A stretch of DNA of 64,000 nt from Roseburia intestinalis L1-82 (GCF_900537995.1 NZ_LR027880.1:3108001-3172000); one strand, 5' to 3'; counted from the first letter of the stretch, positions 19,479 through 27,197 are shown. Made by a program: numbers and translations. The notes: generated by a model from the letters alone, not told the origin.

Positions 19479-21164
19479 TTACTGATTTCCCATTTTATAT
19501 AACCGGCAAAACTTTCCATCTGCCGCCATCAGTTTTTCAAATGTTCCCTGTTCCACAATATTTCCCTGTTCTAAAACCACGATCGCATCGCATTTTTCCA
19601 GATTACTTCTGTTATAATGATGCGTGATCATAATGACGGTAATGCCTGGTATATCAAGCACTGCTTTTTCCACCTGGTATGCCATTTTATTATCCAGACT
19701 TGAGGTTGCTTCATCAAGCACCCACAATTTCCTGTGGTGTAAAAAAGCTCTTGCGATGGAGATTCTCTGCTTTTCCCCGCCGGAAAGATTTGATCCACCC
19801 TCTTTCAACACGGTTTCCAGCCCCATTTCCAGCCTTTGTACAACTCCATCCAGACCAGCCTTTTTTACTGCCATATCTACCTCTTCCTCTGTATACGGAT
19901 CAAACAATGTGATATTATTTCGCAAAGTATCTTCAAATACATATACATTTTGAGGAATGACTGCTACCTGCTCCATCACAGACTTTTCGGATATTGCATG
20001 CATATCCATATCATCAAATCGTATCTGTCCCTGATAATTATTGTAATACCCCAATACCAGCTTCGTCAGCGTTGACTTTCCGCTTCCACTTCCCCCGACC
20101 ACTGCATACCGTTTTCCTTTTTCAAAGGTAATATTTATATTATTTAATGTCATGTGCTCCGCCTGTGGATAAGAAAAGCTGACATTCTCCATTGAAATCA
20201 GATTCTGGAAATTTATACCATCCCCCGTCTCTTCCTTCTTTTGTTCCCCAATCTCTTCCATCACTTTCTGACAGATCGGTGTTCCTGATTTGATCTGTAT
20301 CAATGACTCAATAAACGTGGACATAGAACCTATGACACTGCTGCTCAGAGCAATGGCTACTGTCAGAAATGATATACTGACTTTTCCATATAGTACCATG
20401 ATACCAGATATAATTACAATTAATAACTGCAGCGTAAGCTGGACGTCCATCGTGATTCCTCCAACAACACCCTGCACAAACTGGCTGGTAAATTTTTTCT
20501 TTCCAAATCTGATGTTTTCCTGTGCATACTGCCCCACCACATTTTCTTCAATCTGATAATTTTTAATAACTTCAAATCCCCTGAAATCATCATTGATCAG
20601 TGTATTATGTTTCGCTGCCTCATCCATCTGTTCAATATTGGATTTCTGCAGAATCTGCTGTGTCATGATAGGAACTGCCAGTCCCACAATTCCAACTACA
20701 ATTAAAAGTATGCAAAGCACCACATTCTGTACAAATGCATAAGCAAGTGAGAATACAATTTCTTCCAGCTGGACGACCAATATAAAATATGCGAGCAATG
20801 TCGTTTCTACCACCTGTAAATCATTGTGATATAAAGATGTATAGTAACTGGTATTCTGTTTGTAATACCCGGTCATATCCCTGTTTAATATACTCTGGAA
20901 TAAATCCTGGCGGATATCACATATGACTTTCATTGAAAATTTATTTTTTGCATACATGTAAAATAAATAAATCAATGCCAGCCCAACTGCCAAAATTATC
21001 ACCATCAGAAACATCTCTTTTATCCTGTCTTTTTTCCCATTTGCGACAATCTCCGTCACATACTGCATTGTATAAGAAGAAAACACGCCTATCAGTGCAT
21101 TTAAAACACCTGCTATCATAAACAGAACCGCTATTCCCTTATGCTTTTTTATGTACTTTTTCAT
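19479..21164 (-). CDS. ABC exporter (fused permease-ATPase) of the RiPP-like cluster
   Basis: 561 aa from the ATG at 21164, preceded by GGAGGG. Residues about 1-300 hold six membrane helices; residues about 325-561 are the nucleotide-binding domain with Walker A GGSGSGKST (357-365), signature LSGGEKQRISIARA and Walker B KLWVLDEATSSLD. It is a half-transporter expected to dimerise. It lacks the N-terminal C39 peptidase domain that bacteriocin exporters use to cleave leaders at Gly-Gly. The start overlaps the JAB-protein stop by 4 nt (ATGA), so both proteins are made together. Likely role: export of the modified peptide. Substrate is inferred from neighbours only. Confidence 0.88.
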   Translation of the reverse strand: MKKYIKKHKGIAVLFMIAGVLNALIGVFSSYTMQYVTEIVANGKKDRIKEMFLMVIILAVGLALIYLFYMYAKNKFSMKVICDIRQDLFQSILNRDMTGYYKQNTSYYTSLYHNDLQVVETTLLAYFILVVQLEEIVFSLAYAFVQNVVLCILLIVVGIVGLAVPIMTQQILQKSNIEQMDEAAKHNTLINDDFRGFEVIKNYQIEENVVGQYAQENIRFGKKKFTSQFVQGVVGGITMDVQLTLQLLIVIISGIMVLYGKVSISFLTVAIALSSSVIGSMSTFIESLIQIKSGTPICQKVMEEIGEQKKEETGDGINFQNLISMENVSFSYPQAEHMTLNNINITFEKGKRYAVVGGSGSGKSTLTKLVLGYYNNYQGQIRFDDMDMHAISEKSVMEQVAVIPQNVYVFEDTLRNNITLFDPYTEEEVDMAVKKAGLDGVVQRLEMGLETVLKEGGSNLSGGEKQRISIARAFLHHRKLWVLDEATSSLDNKMAYQVEKAVLDIPGITVIMITHHYNRSNLEKCDAIVVLEQGNIVEQGTFEKLMAADGKFCRLYKMGNQ

Positions 21165-21634
21165 ATAGATCCCTCCCTGTATGTAATGCAATTTATCTGA
21201 TCTTCCATCAAAAATGGCATAGATTTATTTTTCAAACATAATCTGGCATAAGACTGCGTTTTCCCATACACTATAAACACACTATTCACAGAATAATTCA
21301 ATATTTCCTGCACATGATGAAATTCATGTTCAAAATTTAAATCTATTGTTGAAAATGAAACTTCTTTCTCTGCATACAAATGCGAATGAATAACGACGGG
21401 GATCTTGTTATTCTTTTCACAATACTTTATCAGTTTCATTTGATCTTCCATGTTAATCTTTGCTGCCAGGTCTGTCTGTCCCTCACTCAATATACAATAA
21501 ATCTCGTCTATACTAATCGTTTCGTCCTCATAGTCTGCAAGTGCCAGGACAGCTATCTCATTTTGTGGATTTTCCGTTAACGCAATAGCTACTCTGTTCT
21601 CAACACTTTCTTCATATTTAATTAGATAATACAT
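21161..21634 (-). CDS. JAB/JAMM metalloprotease-like protein
   Basis: 157 aa from the ATG at 21634 (MYYLIKYEE). Residues 83-98 read HSHLYAEKEVSFSTID, which fits the JAMM zinc motif H-x-H...S-x2-D apart from a spacing of 9 rather than 7 residues before the Ser; acidic residues near 44 could supply the upstream Glu. The fold order (acidic beta strands, then HxH) resembles prokaryotic JAB peptidases. In this cluster it may remove the leader peptide, replacing the missing C39 domain; that is inference. The ribosome site GAGGAG is only 3 nt from the ATG, so initiation may be weak; an ATG at 21730 has no site and would translate through a stem-loop. Confidence 0.65.
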   Translation of the reverse strand: MYYLIKYEESVENRVAIALTENPQNEIAVLALADYEDETISIDEIYCILSEGQTDLAAKINMEDQMKLIKYCEKNNKIPVVIHSHLYAEKEVSFSTIDLNFEHEFHHVQEILNYSVNSVFIVYGKTQSYARLCLKNKSMPFLMEDQINCITYREGSI

Positions 21635-21682
21635 ATGCTCCTCATTTTTATCTATTTGATTTTTAGTATTACAACTACATTT

Positions 21683-21715
21683 AGGGAAATACATGTAACA
21701 AACAGGTATTTCCCT
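21683..21715 (-). promoter_or_regulatory. Stem-loop between precursor and JAB gene
   Basis: A perfect 10-bp stem, AGGGAAATAC against GTATTTCCCT, with a 13-nt loop, 26 nt past the precursor stop. No T run follows, so it is more likely an mRNA-stabilising or partial attenuation structure than a full terminator. Such structures commonly keep precursor mRNA in excess of downstream genes in peptide operons. Confidence 0.55.
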
Positions 21716-21740
21716 TAAAAATAAATGCATTTTTAATTTA

Positions 21741-21887
21741 CTAATTTACACAAGCACACCATAAAATTGCTCCTGCTCCACCTGCTAATTTTTCATCTAA
21801 TAATTTCATACATTCTTTTTCTTCTTCCGTTAATTCAATCATTTCTACTTTTACCAATTTTTCATTCTGTTTTCTTTCTTCCATCAT
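21741..21887 (-). CDS. Candidate RiPP precursor peptide
   Basis: 48 aa, starting ATG 21887 (a second ATG follows at once) with AGGAG 6 nt upstream. The first 35 residues are charged and Glu/Lys-rich (MMEERKQNEKLVKVEMIELT, then EEEKECMKLLDEK), typical of a recognition leader. They end in LAGG, a double-glycine site, followed by the short hydrophobic tail AGAILWCACVN with two Cys, a Trp and a terminal Asn. It lies 25 nt after the radical SAM gene and before the protease-like and exporter genes. The leader/core split and the modified residues are inferred; I recognise no named family. The Cys pair and the Trp are the likely modification sites. Confidence 0.75.
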   Translation of the reverse strand: MMEERKQNEKLVKVEMIELTEEEKECMKLLDEKLAGGAGAILWCACVN

Positions 21888-21912
21888 ATCTTTCTCCTTT
21901 TACATCTTAAGT

Positions 21913-23226
21913 TTATTTTATATTAATGCATTTATTTTTCACATAATTATTGATAGTCTCTGAATAAAAAGACACCCGTTTACTACAATCTATTATATTT
22001 TTATTCAAAGCAACCTCTGCTACACATTGATGGCAAAAATTCCTTCCATTACACTCCTTACATCTATAGGCAGATTGTAATTTTTTTAATTGACAAACAA
22101 CTTCTGAAAACTGCTGTCTTTTATCCCATGCCTCATCTAAAATATTCCCCATTCGATATTTTTCTTTTAAAAGTACAAACATATGGCATGGATAGATATC
22201 TCCATTGGGGAAAACTGCATAATTATTTAAACCAGCTCTGCAAAAAACTGTATTCTGTTTTTTTTCATCATACAGCATCTGTAAGAACTGCATTTCTTCT
22301 ATAAAAGAAAGATTTTCTTTAAAATACATTTCATTATTTATCAATTTTTCGTCTGATCCATAGATGTCATTTGCAGTTTCCAACATAATGTTCTCTACTG
22401 ATAATTCTTCATGAAAAAATTTTTTTAATGTCTGTTCTGTATATCCCAGTTTTTTGTATAAATCTGTACATGTACATTCTATCGCACTAACATCTCTTCC
22501 TCTTTTCCTCAGGCGATTTAAATTTTTCACAATCGTATCATACACATCCATATTTTGAGTTCGACTTATTCTCTGCTCATTTGTAATTTCTTTCGGACCA
22601 TCAATACTAACTGTAAGGTTGATTCCATATTTTACAATATCATCTAACAATTCTTCCGGTAAAAAAGTAAAGTTTGTAACCATTCCATAGTTTTGCACCA
22701 ATATATCATTTTCTTTAAACTTTTTACAGATATATGAAATCATTTTGTAGCCCAATGCCGGCTCTCCACCAAAAAATTGTACCATTTCAACCTTAATTTG
22801 TTCCTGTTTCAAATATCTGACTAAAGCATCCACTACTTCATAAGATAACATTTGCTCTTCTCCGTAATAATTGCCACCATTGGCATAACAATAAACACAA
22901 TTCAGATTACAAATAGTGCAGACCATAATTTCTAACTTATGAATAACCTTTACATTATCTTCTGATACACTTTGATGCACACTTTGATTTTTCTTAAATT
23001 TTTCCAACAGATTTTCATATGCATCTGTCAATTCAGTCTTTCCATCCTGACAATCTTTTAAATTCTTTGCTGTATTTCTGTCTATTTTTGCCAGACGTTT
23101 CTGTGGCAGGTAATAAACACATCCAAATTCTTCATCTATGGTAAAAAGAAAATCTTTTTTTATTGTTTCTATATCCATACTTTTTTCACTTTCATTACTG
23201 TAATATTTTATTTCTGTTGACATCAT
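21913..23226 (-). CDS. Radical SAM/SPASM peptide-modifying enzyme
   Basis: 437 aa. Cys106, Cys110 and Cys113 (CNLNCVYC) form the CX3CX2C site of the [4Fe-4S] cluster that cleaves S-adenosylmethionine; FFGGEPALG and VSIDGP are further radical SAM motifs. The C-terminus has a SPASM-type set of auxiliary cluster cysteines (CRAGLNNYAVFPNGDIYPC, then CKECNGRNFCHQC, then C). The first 95 residues could be the RRE-like leader-binding region. Enzymes of this type form thioether or C-C crosslinks in peptides. It is the first gene of the cluster and is followed at 25 nt by the precursor. The ATG choice at 23226 is uncertain, since the ribosome site is poor. Confidence 0.88.
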   Translation of the reverse strand: MMSTEIKYYSNESEKSMDIETIKKDFLFTIDEEFGCVYYLPQKRLAKIDRNTAKNLKDCQDGKTELTDAYENLLEKFKKNQSVHQSVSEDNVKVIHKLEIMVCTICNLNCVYCYANGGNYYGEEQMLSYEVVDALVRYLKQEQIKVEMVQFFGGEPALGYKMISYICKKFKENDILVQNYGMVTNFTFLPEELLDDIVKYGINLTVSIDGPKEITNEQRISRTQNMDVYDTIVKNLNRLRKRGRDVSAIECTCTDLYKKLGYTEQTLKKFFHEELSVENIMLETANDIYGSDEKLINNEMYFKENLSFIEEMQFLQMLYDEKKQNTVFCRAGLNNYAVFPNGDIYPCHMFVLLKEKYRMGNILDEAWDKRQQFSEVVCQLKKLQSAYRCKECNGRNFCHQCVAEVALNKNIIDCSKRVSFYSETINNYVKNKCINIK

Positions 23227-23249
23227 TTACTTTAATCTTTAAATCACTA

Positions 23250-23302
23250 AAAGACCATGTCAAAACTGGAAAAAAAGTTTTTCCAGTTTTGACATGGTCT
23301 TT
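23250..23302. promoter_or_regulatory. 25-bp perfect palindrome between the peptide gene and the radical SAM gene
   Basis: Arms 23250-23274 and 23278-23302 are exact inverted copies (AAAGACCATGTCAAAACTGG plus five A, and the complement) around a 3-nt centre. Each arm contains TTGACA, one on each strand. On the plus strand it belongs to a good promoter; on the minus strand, toward the radical SAM gene, no good -10 follows. Position and symmetry suggest an operator for the adjacent XRE regulators. A terminator or cruciform is the alternative. Confidence 0.7.
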
Positions 23303-23318
23303 CCGCAATATCTATAAT
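23289..23318 (+). promoter_or_regulatory. Sigma-A promoter for the secreted-peptide ORF
   Basis: TTGACA (23289-23294), 18 bp, TATAAT (23313-23318). The -35 lies within the right arm of the palindrome. The expected start, about 23325, gives a leader of about 34 nt to the ATG at 23359. Confidence 0.75.
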
Positions 23319-23358
23319 ATAATCTTTTTAAATTAATAGAAACGAGGTTCAAATACAT

Positions 23359-23532
23359 ATGAAAAAATTAACAAGATTAACATTTTTAATGTTACTTTTA
23401 CTTACATTAAAAACAAATGTTTCCCTGGGAAAAAATACATCTCAAATCATTATGCCCATAAATGATGATTTACCTTATATAGATGTTTACAATATGGACA
23501 ACTCTATCGCTTCCCCAAAATATTCCTCATAA
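23359..23532 (+). CDS. Small secreted peptide, candidate pheromone precursor
   Basis: 57 aa, too short for most callers. MKKLTRLTFLMLLLLTLKTN is a classical Sec signal (two Lys, then a Leu-rich core), with a plausible end near VSLG at residue 24. The remaining 33 residues are polar and acidic, ending SIASPKYSS. It has a near-consensus promoter; the ribosome site GAGG is 11 nt away, a little far. It faces the RRNPP regulator gene and its last 46 nt overlap that gene's 3' end. RRNPP regulators are usually paired with a small exported peptide gene nearby, so this is the best candidate ligand. No homologue is recognised. Confidence 0.6.
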   Translation: MKKLTRLTFLMLLLLTLKTNVSLGKNTSQIIMPINDDLPYIDVYNMDNSIASPKYSS

Positions 23533-24434
23533 AAATTCTTGATATTCCTCATATCAATCTGATTATTTTTTGCCCTACACGTATAATAAATTCCCTTTAT
23601 ATGCTCCTTACACCCCTCTAATTCCCCCTGATCTAGTTCCCCGGTTTCTATCATTTTTATTTTATTCCACTCAATATCAAACAAAATAAAATATAAGACA
23701 TATGCATACGCATGTTTCCTTGCTTTCGGCAAAACATATTCACAAAGTTCCATCGACTTACAATACTCGCCAACTGCCCCATAATACTTTGAAAGATTTG
23801 CAGCAATACTAAGTTCTTCGATCTCCCATTCTGCCATATATCCTTCCCGCAGGCTGCGCAGCAGCATTTCACAGATTTTTATACTTTTAGGATACTCATC
23901 TATTCTGCCATATGCCACAGCCAGCCGCTTTAAAAGTGTAATCTCCTGTTCCCGGAAAGGATATATCACATCACTGTCAAGAAATTTTTTATACTGTGGT
24001 ACAACTTCTTCTGCAAGCTCTTCTAATGCTTCCACAAGCTGTTCTGCTGTAATGCGCTGCATATAATAATCCAAAAAAGTACTTTCCCGGCGGATATATC
24101 TTTGTGTAGATGCGTCTTTTCCAACAAGTTTTTTCATCTGTTCCATATAAAAGTCTGCTTTTTCAAAATCATGCTTTGCCATAGCATCCTCAAAATATTC
24201 CCGCTCCTCTATCAGTTCCATATCCCTGCTGACGCACACAGCATAATTTTTTTCTGTGATCTGGTACATTTTCTCCATAAGTTGCCGATATGTATCACTT
24301 TTCACTTTATGTTTTCCGTTTTCAATTCTGGAAAGTGTTTCTACAGAACAGACACCCTCACTTAATTCTTCCTGTGTCATTTTCTTTGCAATTCTTGAAA
24401 GCCGTATCATATCACCAACATTATAATTTCCCAT
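23487..24434 (-). CDS. XRE-TPR regulator of the RRNPP type (second of two)
   Basis: 315 aa from the ATG at 24434, 6 nt after AGAGG; an upstream in-frame start would overlap the preceding gene. Residues 1-65 are a helix-turn-helix of the XRE class (GDMIRLSRIAKKMTQEELSE, then SVETLSRIENGKHKV). The remaining 250 residues are all helical with TPR-like repeats (e.g. YGRIDEYPKSIKICEMLLRS and YYGAVGEYCKSMELCEYVLP). This layout is that of Rgg, PlcR and ComR proteins, which sense imported or exported-and-reimported peptides. It is 13 nt downstream of a related regulator and next to the RiPP-like cluster and the candidate pheromone ORF. Confidence 0.8.
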   Translation of the reverse strand: MGNYNVGDMIRLSRIAKKMTQEELSEGVCSVETLSRIENGKHKVKSDTYRQLMEKMYQITEKNYAVCVSRDMELIEEREYFEDAMAKHDFEKADFYMEQMKKLVGKDASTQRYIRRESTFLDYYMQRITAEQLVEALEELAEEVVPQYKKFLDSDVIYPFREQEITLLKRLAVAYGRIDEYPKSIKICEMLLRSLREGYMAEWEIEELSIAANLSKYYGAVGEYCKSMELCEYVLPKARKHAYAYVLYFILFDIEWNKIKMIETGELDQGELEGCKEHIKGIYYTCRAKNNQIDMRNIKNFYEEYFGEAIELSIL

Positions 24435-24447
24435 ATGGCACCTCTTT

Positions 24448-25356
24448 CTACACTCTGTCACCCGTCGTTTTTATTTTTTGCACCAGTTCCACATTGTTCA
24501 TGACAAGTGCCGTATAATAAGCCATCGTAAGTTCCACCTGACATTGTTTTTGATATTCCTGCTGCATGTCCTTGTTTCTCTGCATCAGCTCTTTTAACAG
24601 TCCTGCCTTCTTAAAATGCAATTCTGCCAGTCCACGCATCGTTCTGCTTTCTTTTACAAGTGTTAACGCCTGTTCAATGTATTCCAGTTCCTTTTGTGCA
24701 TCTCCTTTTTCTTCCTGTATGCTGGCAAGTTCTTTCAGAATGGACATTTCAGCCTGTTCCTTGATTTTTTTCGAATCATACTTTCTTGTAAAAAGCAGCA
24801 TTCTTTTCAATTCTGCCTCTTTCCATGAAATATCTTCCGAAAACTGAATCAGCCCCAAAAAAAGTTTTATCTCCATTTCACTGTATAAATCAGAAGTATT
24901 TTTCCTCTTTCCAAAAAAAGGTTTTGTCAAAAGGACCGCCGCATCTAATACAGCCTTGATTTCTTCTTTTGATGCACCACGTTTCTGTAACAGTTCTGCC
25001 TTTCCCCAGAGATAATATTGTTCATGAAGCACTTGTTTTTTTGGCATTACACTTTGATAACTCTGTAACAGTTTCTCCGCTGTATCCAGATTTTTCTCTT
25101 CTAAATTCCGATGGATATCTTTTCGTAACCGGAACAAGTTGTAATCTTTCTCATTCAATAACAATTCAAATTCAAGAACCTGCTTTCCTATTCTTGACAA
25201 CAATGTCGCACTGACTAATGAATCCACCTCACGATATCCCTCTTCAATCCGGAACATCGTTGCTGGTGAACAAATTCCTTCACAAACCTGTGTCATGGAC
25301 AATCCATACTTCTCCCGATAATACGACAATGCAATCCCTACCGTATTTAATTTCAT
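24448..25356 (-). CDS. XRE-TPR regulator of the RRNPP type (first of two)
   Basis: 302 aa. An N-terminal XRE helix-turn-helix (VGIALSYYREKYGLSMTQVC, then SPATMFRIEEGYREV) is followed by about 230 residues of helical repeats ending in a Lys/Gln-rich stretch. It is distinct in sequence from the downstream regulator but has the same architecture, so the pair probably arose by an old duplication or by recruitment. The ATG at 25356 follows GAGGGG. With the second regulator 13 nt downstream, both should be co-transcribed. Ligand and targets are not visible; the palindrome at 23250 is the nearest candidate site. Confidence 0.75.
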   Translation of the reverse strand: MKLNTVGIALSYYREKYGLSMTQVCEGICSPATMFRIEEGYREVDSLVSATLLSRIGKQVLEFELLLNEKDYNLFRLRKDIHRNLEEKNLDTAEKLLQSYQSVMPKKQVLHEQYYLWGKAELLQKRGASKEEIKAVLDAAVLLTKPFFGKRKNTSDLYSEMEIKLFLGLIQFSEDISWKEAELKRMLLFTRKYDSKKIKEQAEMSILKELASIQEEKGDAQKELEYIEQALTLVKESRTMRGLAELHFKKAGLLKELMQRNKDMQQEYQKQCQVELTMAYYTALVMNNVELVQKIKTTGDRV

Positions 25357-25432
25357 CTTCTGCCCCTCTAAAACTTTTCTGTCAGGCAGCAGAATATAAA
25401 TTCCATAAATATTCTACTCCTATAAAGAAAAA

Positions 25433-25464
25433 CCTGTTATGTTTTCTCATCCACACATAACAGG
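25433..25464 (-). terminator. Rho-independent terminator of the tgt-yajC unit
   Basis: CCTGTTATG against CATAACAGG with a 14-nt loop, 17 nt past the yajC stop, followed by TTTTT on the minus strand. Confidence 0.85.
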
Positions 25465-25480
25465 CTTTCTGGTACTACAC

Positions 25481-25804
25481 TTATTTCTCCATTGCTTCTT
25501 CCGGTTTCTCCACTGCGGAGATTGCAGCTTTCTGCATCGGGATACGGCAGTTCTTGTTGTTGCCGAACTCAACGATCACGGTATCATCTGCGATATCGAT
25601 CACAGTACCGTAAAATCCGCTTGTTGTCAGTACGGTATCACCGACTGCAAGTTCTGACAGCATTGCATTTTTCTTCTTTGCTTCTTTCTGCTGCGGGCGG
25701 ATCATGAAAAAGTACATGAAACCAAATAAAACTACTAACCAGATAATCATACCGCCCCAGCCTGCTGCTGTGGATGCGGATGAAGTGGATGCTAAAATTG
25801 ACAT
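25481..25804 (-). CDS. yajC: Preprotein translocase subunit YajC
   Basis: 107 aa. One N-terminal membrane helix (IIWLVVLFGFMYFFMIRPQQKE) with the family's FFxIRPQQK boundary, then a small cytoplasmic beta domain (GDTVLTTSGFYGTVIDIADD). YajC associates with SecDF at the Sec translocon. It lies about 100 nt downstream of tgt, an arrangement common across bacteria. Confidence 0.95.
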   Translation of the reverse strand: MSILASTSSASTAAGWGGMIIWLVVLFGFMYFFMIRPQQKEAKKKNAMLSELAVGDTVLTTSGFYGTVIDIADDTVIVEFGNNKNCRIPMQKAAISAVEKPEEAMEK

Positions 25805-25904
25805 CTTCTCAGTTCCTCCTAAATTTAATAGACATTACAATACATAATACACAAAATAGGCTTTTTAGACAAGCACTTTGCCAAATTTTATGATTAATTT
25901 ATTT

Positions 25905-27059
25905 TTAGCCATTCTGTTTTTCTTTCTCGCGGTTGATCTGTCCCATACCGTACAGCTTTTCTTCCTTATAAGAATGGAATCTGCCTTCATCGATGGCATC
26001 GCGGATCTCTTCCATCATTGTATTGTAAAAATACAGATTGTGGAGCACGCAGAGTCTCATACCAAGCATTTCTTTTGCTTTTAACAGGTGGCGCACATAT
26101 GCCCTGCTGTAACGGCGGCAGGTCGGACAGCCGCAGCCTTCCTCGATCGGGCGCATGTCTTTTTCATATTTCTGATTAAAAAGATTGATCTTTCCCTGAT
26201 TGGTGTATACATGACCGTGACGTCCGTTTCTGGTCGGATATACGCAGTCAAAGAAATCAACGCCGCGCTCTACGCCTTCTAAGATATTTGCCGGAGTACC
26301 GACGCCCATCAGATAGGTCGGTTTGTGAAGCGGCAGATAAGGGACTGTCTCGTCTAAAATATGGTACATCTCCTCATGTGTTTCACCGACTGCAAGTCCG
26401 CCGACTGCATATCCGTCTAAATCCAGCTCAGCGATACGTTTTGCATGATCGATACGGATATCCGAATAGATAGCGCCCTGATTGATTCCAAATAACATCT
26501 GATGACAGTTGACCGTTCCCTCCTCGGCATTCAACTGCTGCATTTTGGTTTTGCATCGCTCTAACCATCTGGTTGTCCGTGCCACGGAAGCCTCCACATA
26601 GCTGCGGTCTGCAAGTGCCGGGGCACATTCATCAAATGCCATTGCAATCGTGGAACCGAGGTTCGACTGGATCTGCATGCTTTCTTCCGGTCCCATGAAA
26701 ATCTTTGCACCGTCAATGTGGGAATGGAAATAGACGCCCTCCTCTTTGATCCTGCGCAGTCCGGCAAGGGAGAACACCTGAAATCCGCCGGAATCCGTGA
26801 GGATTGGACGGTTCCAGGACATGAATTTATGGAGTCCGCCGACTTCGCGGATCAGTTTATCCCCGGTGCGGACGTGCAGATGGTAGGTATTTGACAGTTC
26901 TACCTGGCATTTGATCTGCTCTAAGTCCTCGGTGGATACGGCACCTTTGATGGCCGCAACGGTGCCGACGTTCATGAATACCGGGGTCTGTATATCACCG
27001 TGGACGGTGTGCAGGATTCCGCGTTTGGCGCGGCCTTCCTGTTTTAGTAGTTCGTACAT
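25905..27059 (-). CDS. tgt: tRNA-guanine transglycosylase
   Basis: 384 aa. It exchanges guanine 34 for preQ1 (or queuine) in tRNAs with GUN anticodons. The active-site DSGGFQVFSL, the second catalytic Asp in VDFFDCVYPTRNGRHG and the zinc site CGCPTCRRY...H near residues 305-345 are intact. It is followed by yajC. The ATG at 27059 has AAGGAG upstream. Confidence 0.97.
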   Translation of the reverse strand: MYELLKQEGRAKRGILHTVHGDIQTPVFMNVGTVAAIKGAVSTEDLEQIKCQVELSNTYHLHVRTGDKLIREVGGLHKFMSWNRPILTDSGGFQVFSLAGLRRIKEEGVYFHSHIDGAKIFMGPEESMQIQSNLGSTIAMAFDECAPALADRSYVEASVARTTRWLERCKTKMQQLNAEEGTVNCHQMLFGINQGAIYSDIRIDHAKRIAELDLDGYAVGGLAVGETHEEMYHILDETVPYLPLHKPTYLMGVGTPANILEGVERGVDFFDCVYPTRNGRHGHVYTNQGKINLFNQKYEKDMRPIEEGCGCPTCRRYSRAYVRHLLKAKEMLGMRLCVLHNLYFYNTMMEEIRDAIDEGRFHSYKEEKLYGMGQINREKEKQNG

Positions 27060-27096
27060 TGTTTATAATCTCCTTTTTTCTTTATATGAAATGTGT

Positions 27097-27170
27097 AGCG
27101 AAACTCTGGTAAAAGCTGTGAGCGCATGGAAAGCTTTCCATGCGAATTTACTGTTTTGGAGAGTTTCGCT
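27097..27170. repeat. Nested palindrome between aroA and tgt
   Basis: Outer arms AGCGAAACTCT (27097-27107) and AGAGTTTCGCT (27160-27170) enclose GTAAA/TTTAC and, at the centre, a 22-bp perfect palindrome made of CGCATGGAAAG and CTTTCCATGCG (27123-27144). As RNA it gives a long stem with small bulges. The arms end 26 nt before the aroA gene's stop and 38 nt from the tgt start. It may be a bidirectional terminator or a small palindromic insertion. Confidence 0.7.
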
Positions 27171-27197
27171 TTGGCTGTTTTTACATGTATGAAAATA

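Noticed and set aside
21635..21730. N-terminal extension of the JAB-like protein to an ATG at 21730
   Set aside because: There is no ribosome site at 21730 and the extension would translate through a perfect stem-loop; the residues do not look like a JAB N-terminus.
23250..23302. Reading the 25-bp palindrome as an ordinary terminator
   Set aside because: Neither neighbouring gene runs into it: transcription on both sides is expected to begin at or near it. It is kept as a candidate operator, with terminator as a lesser option.
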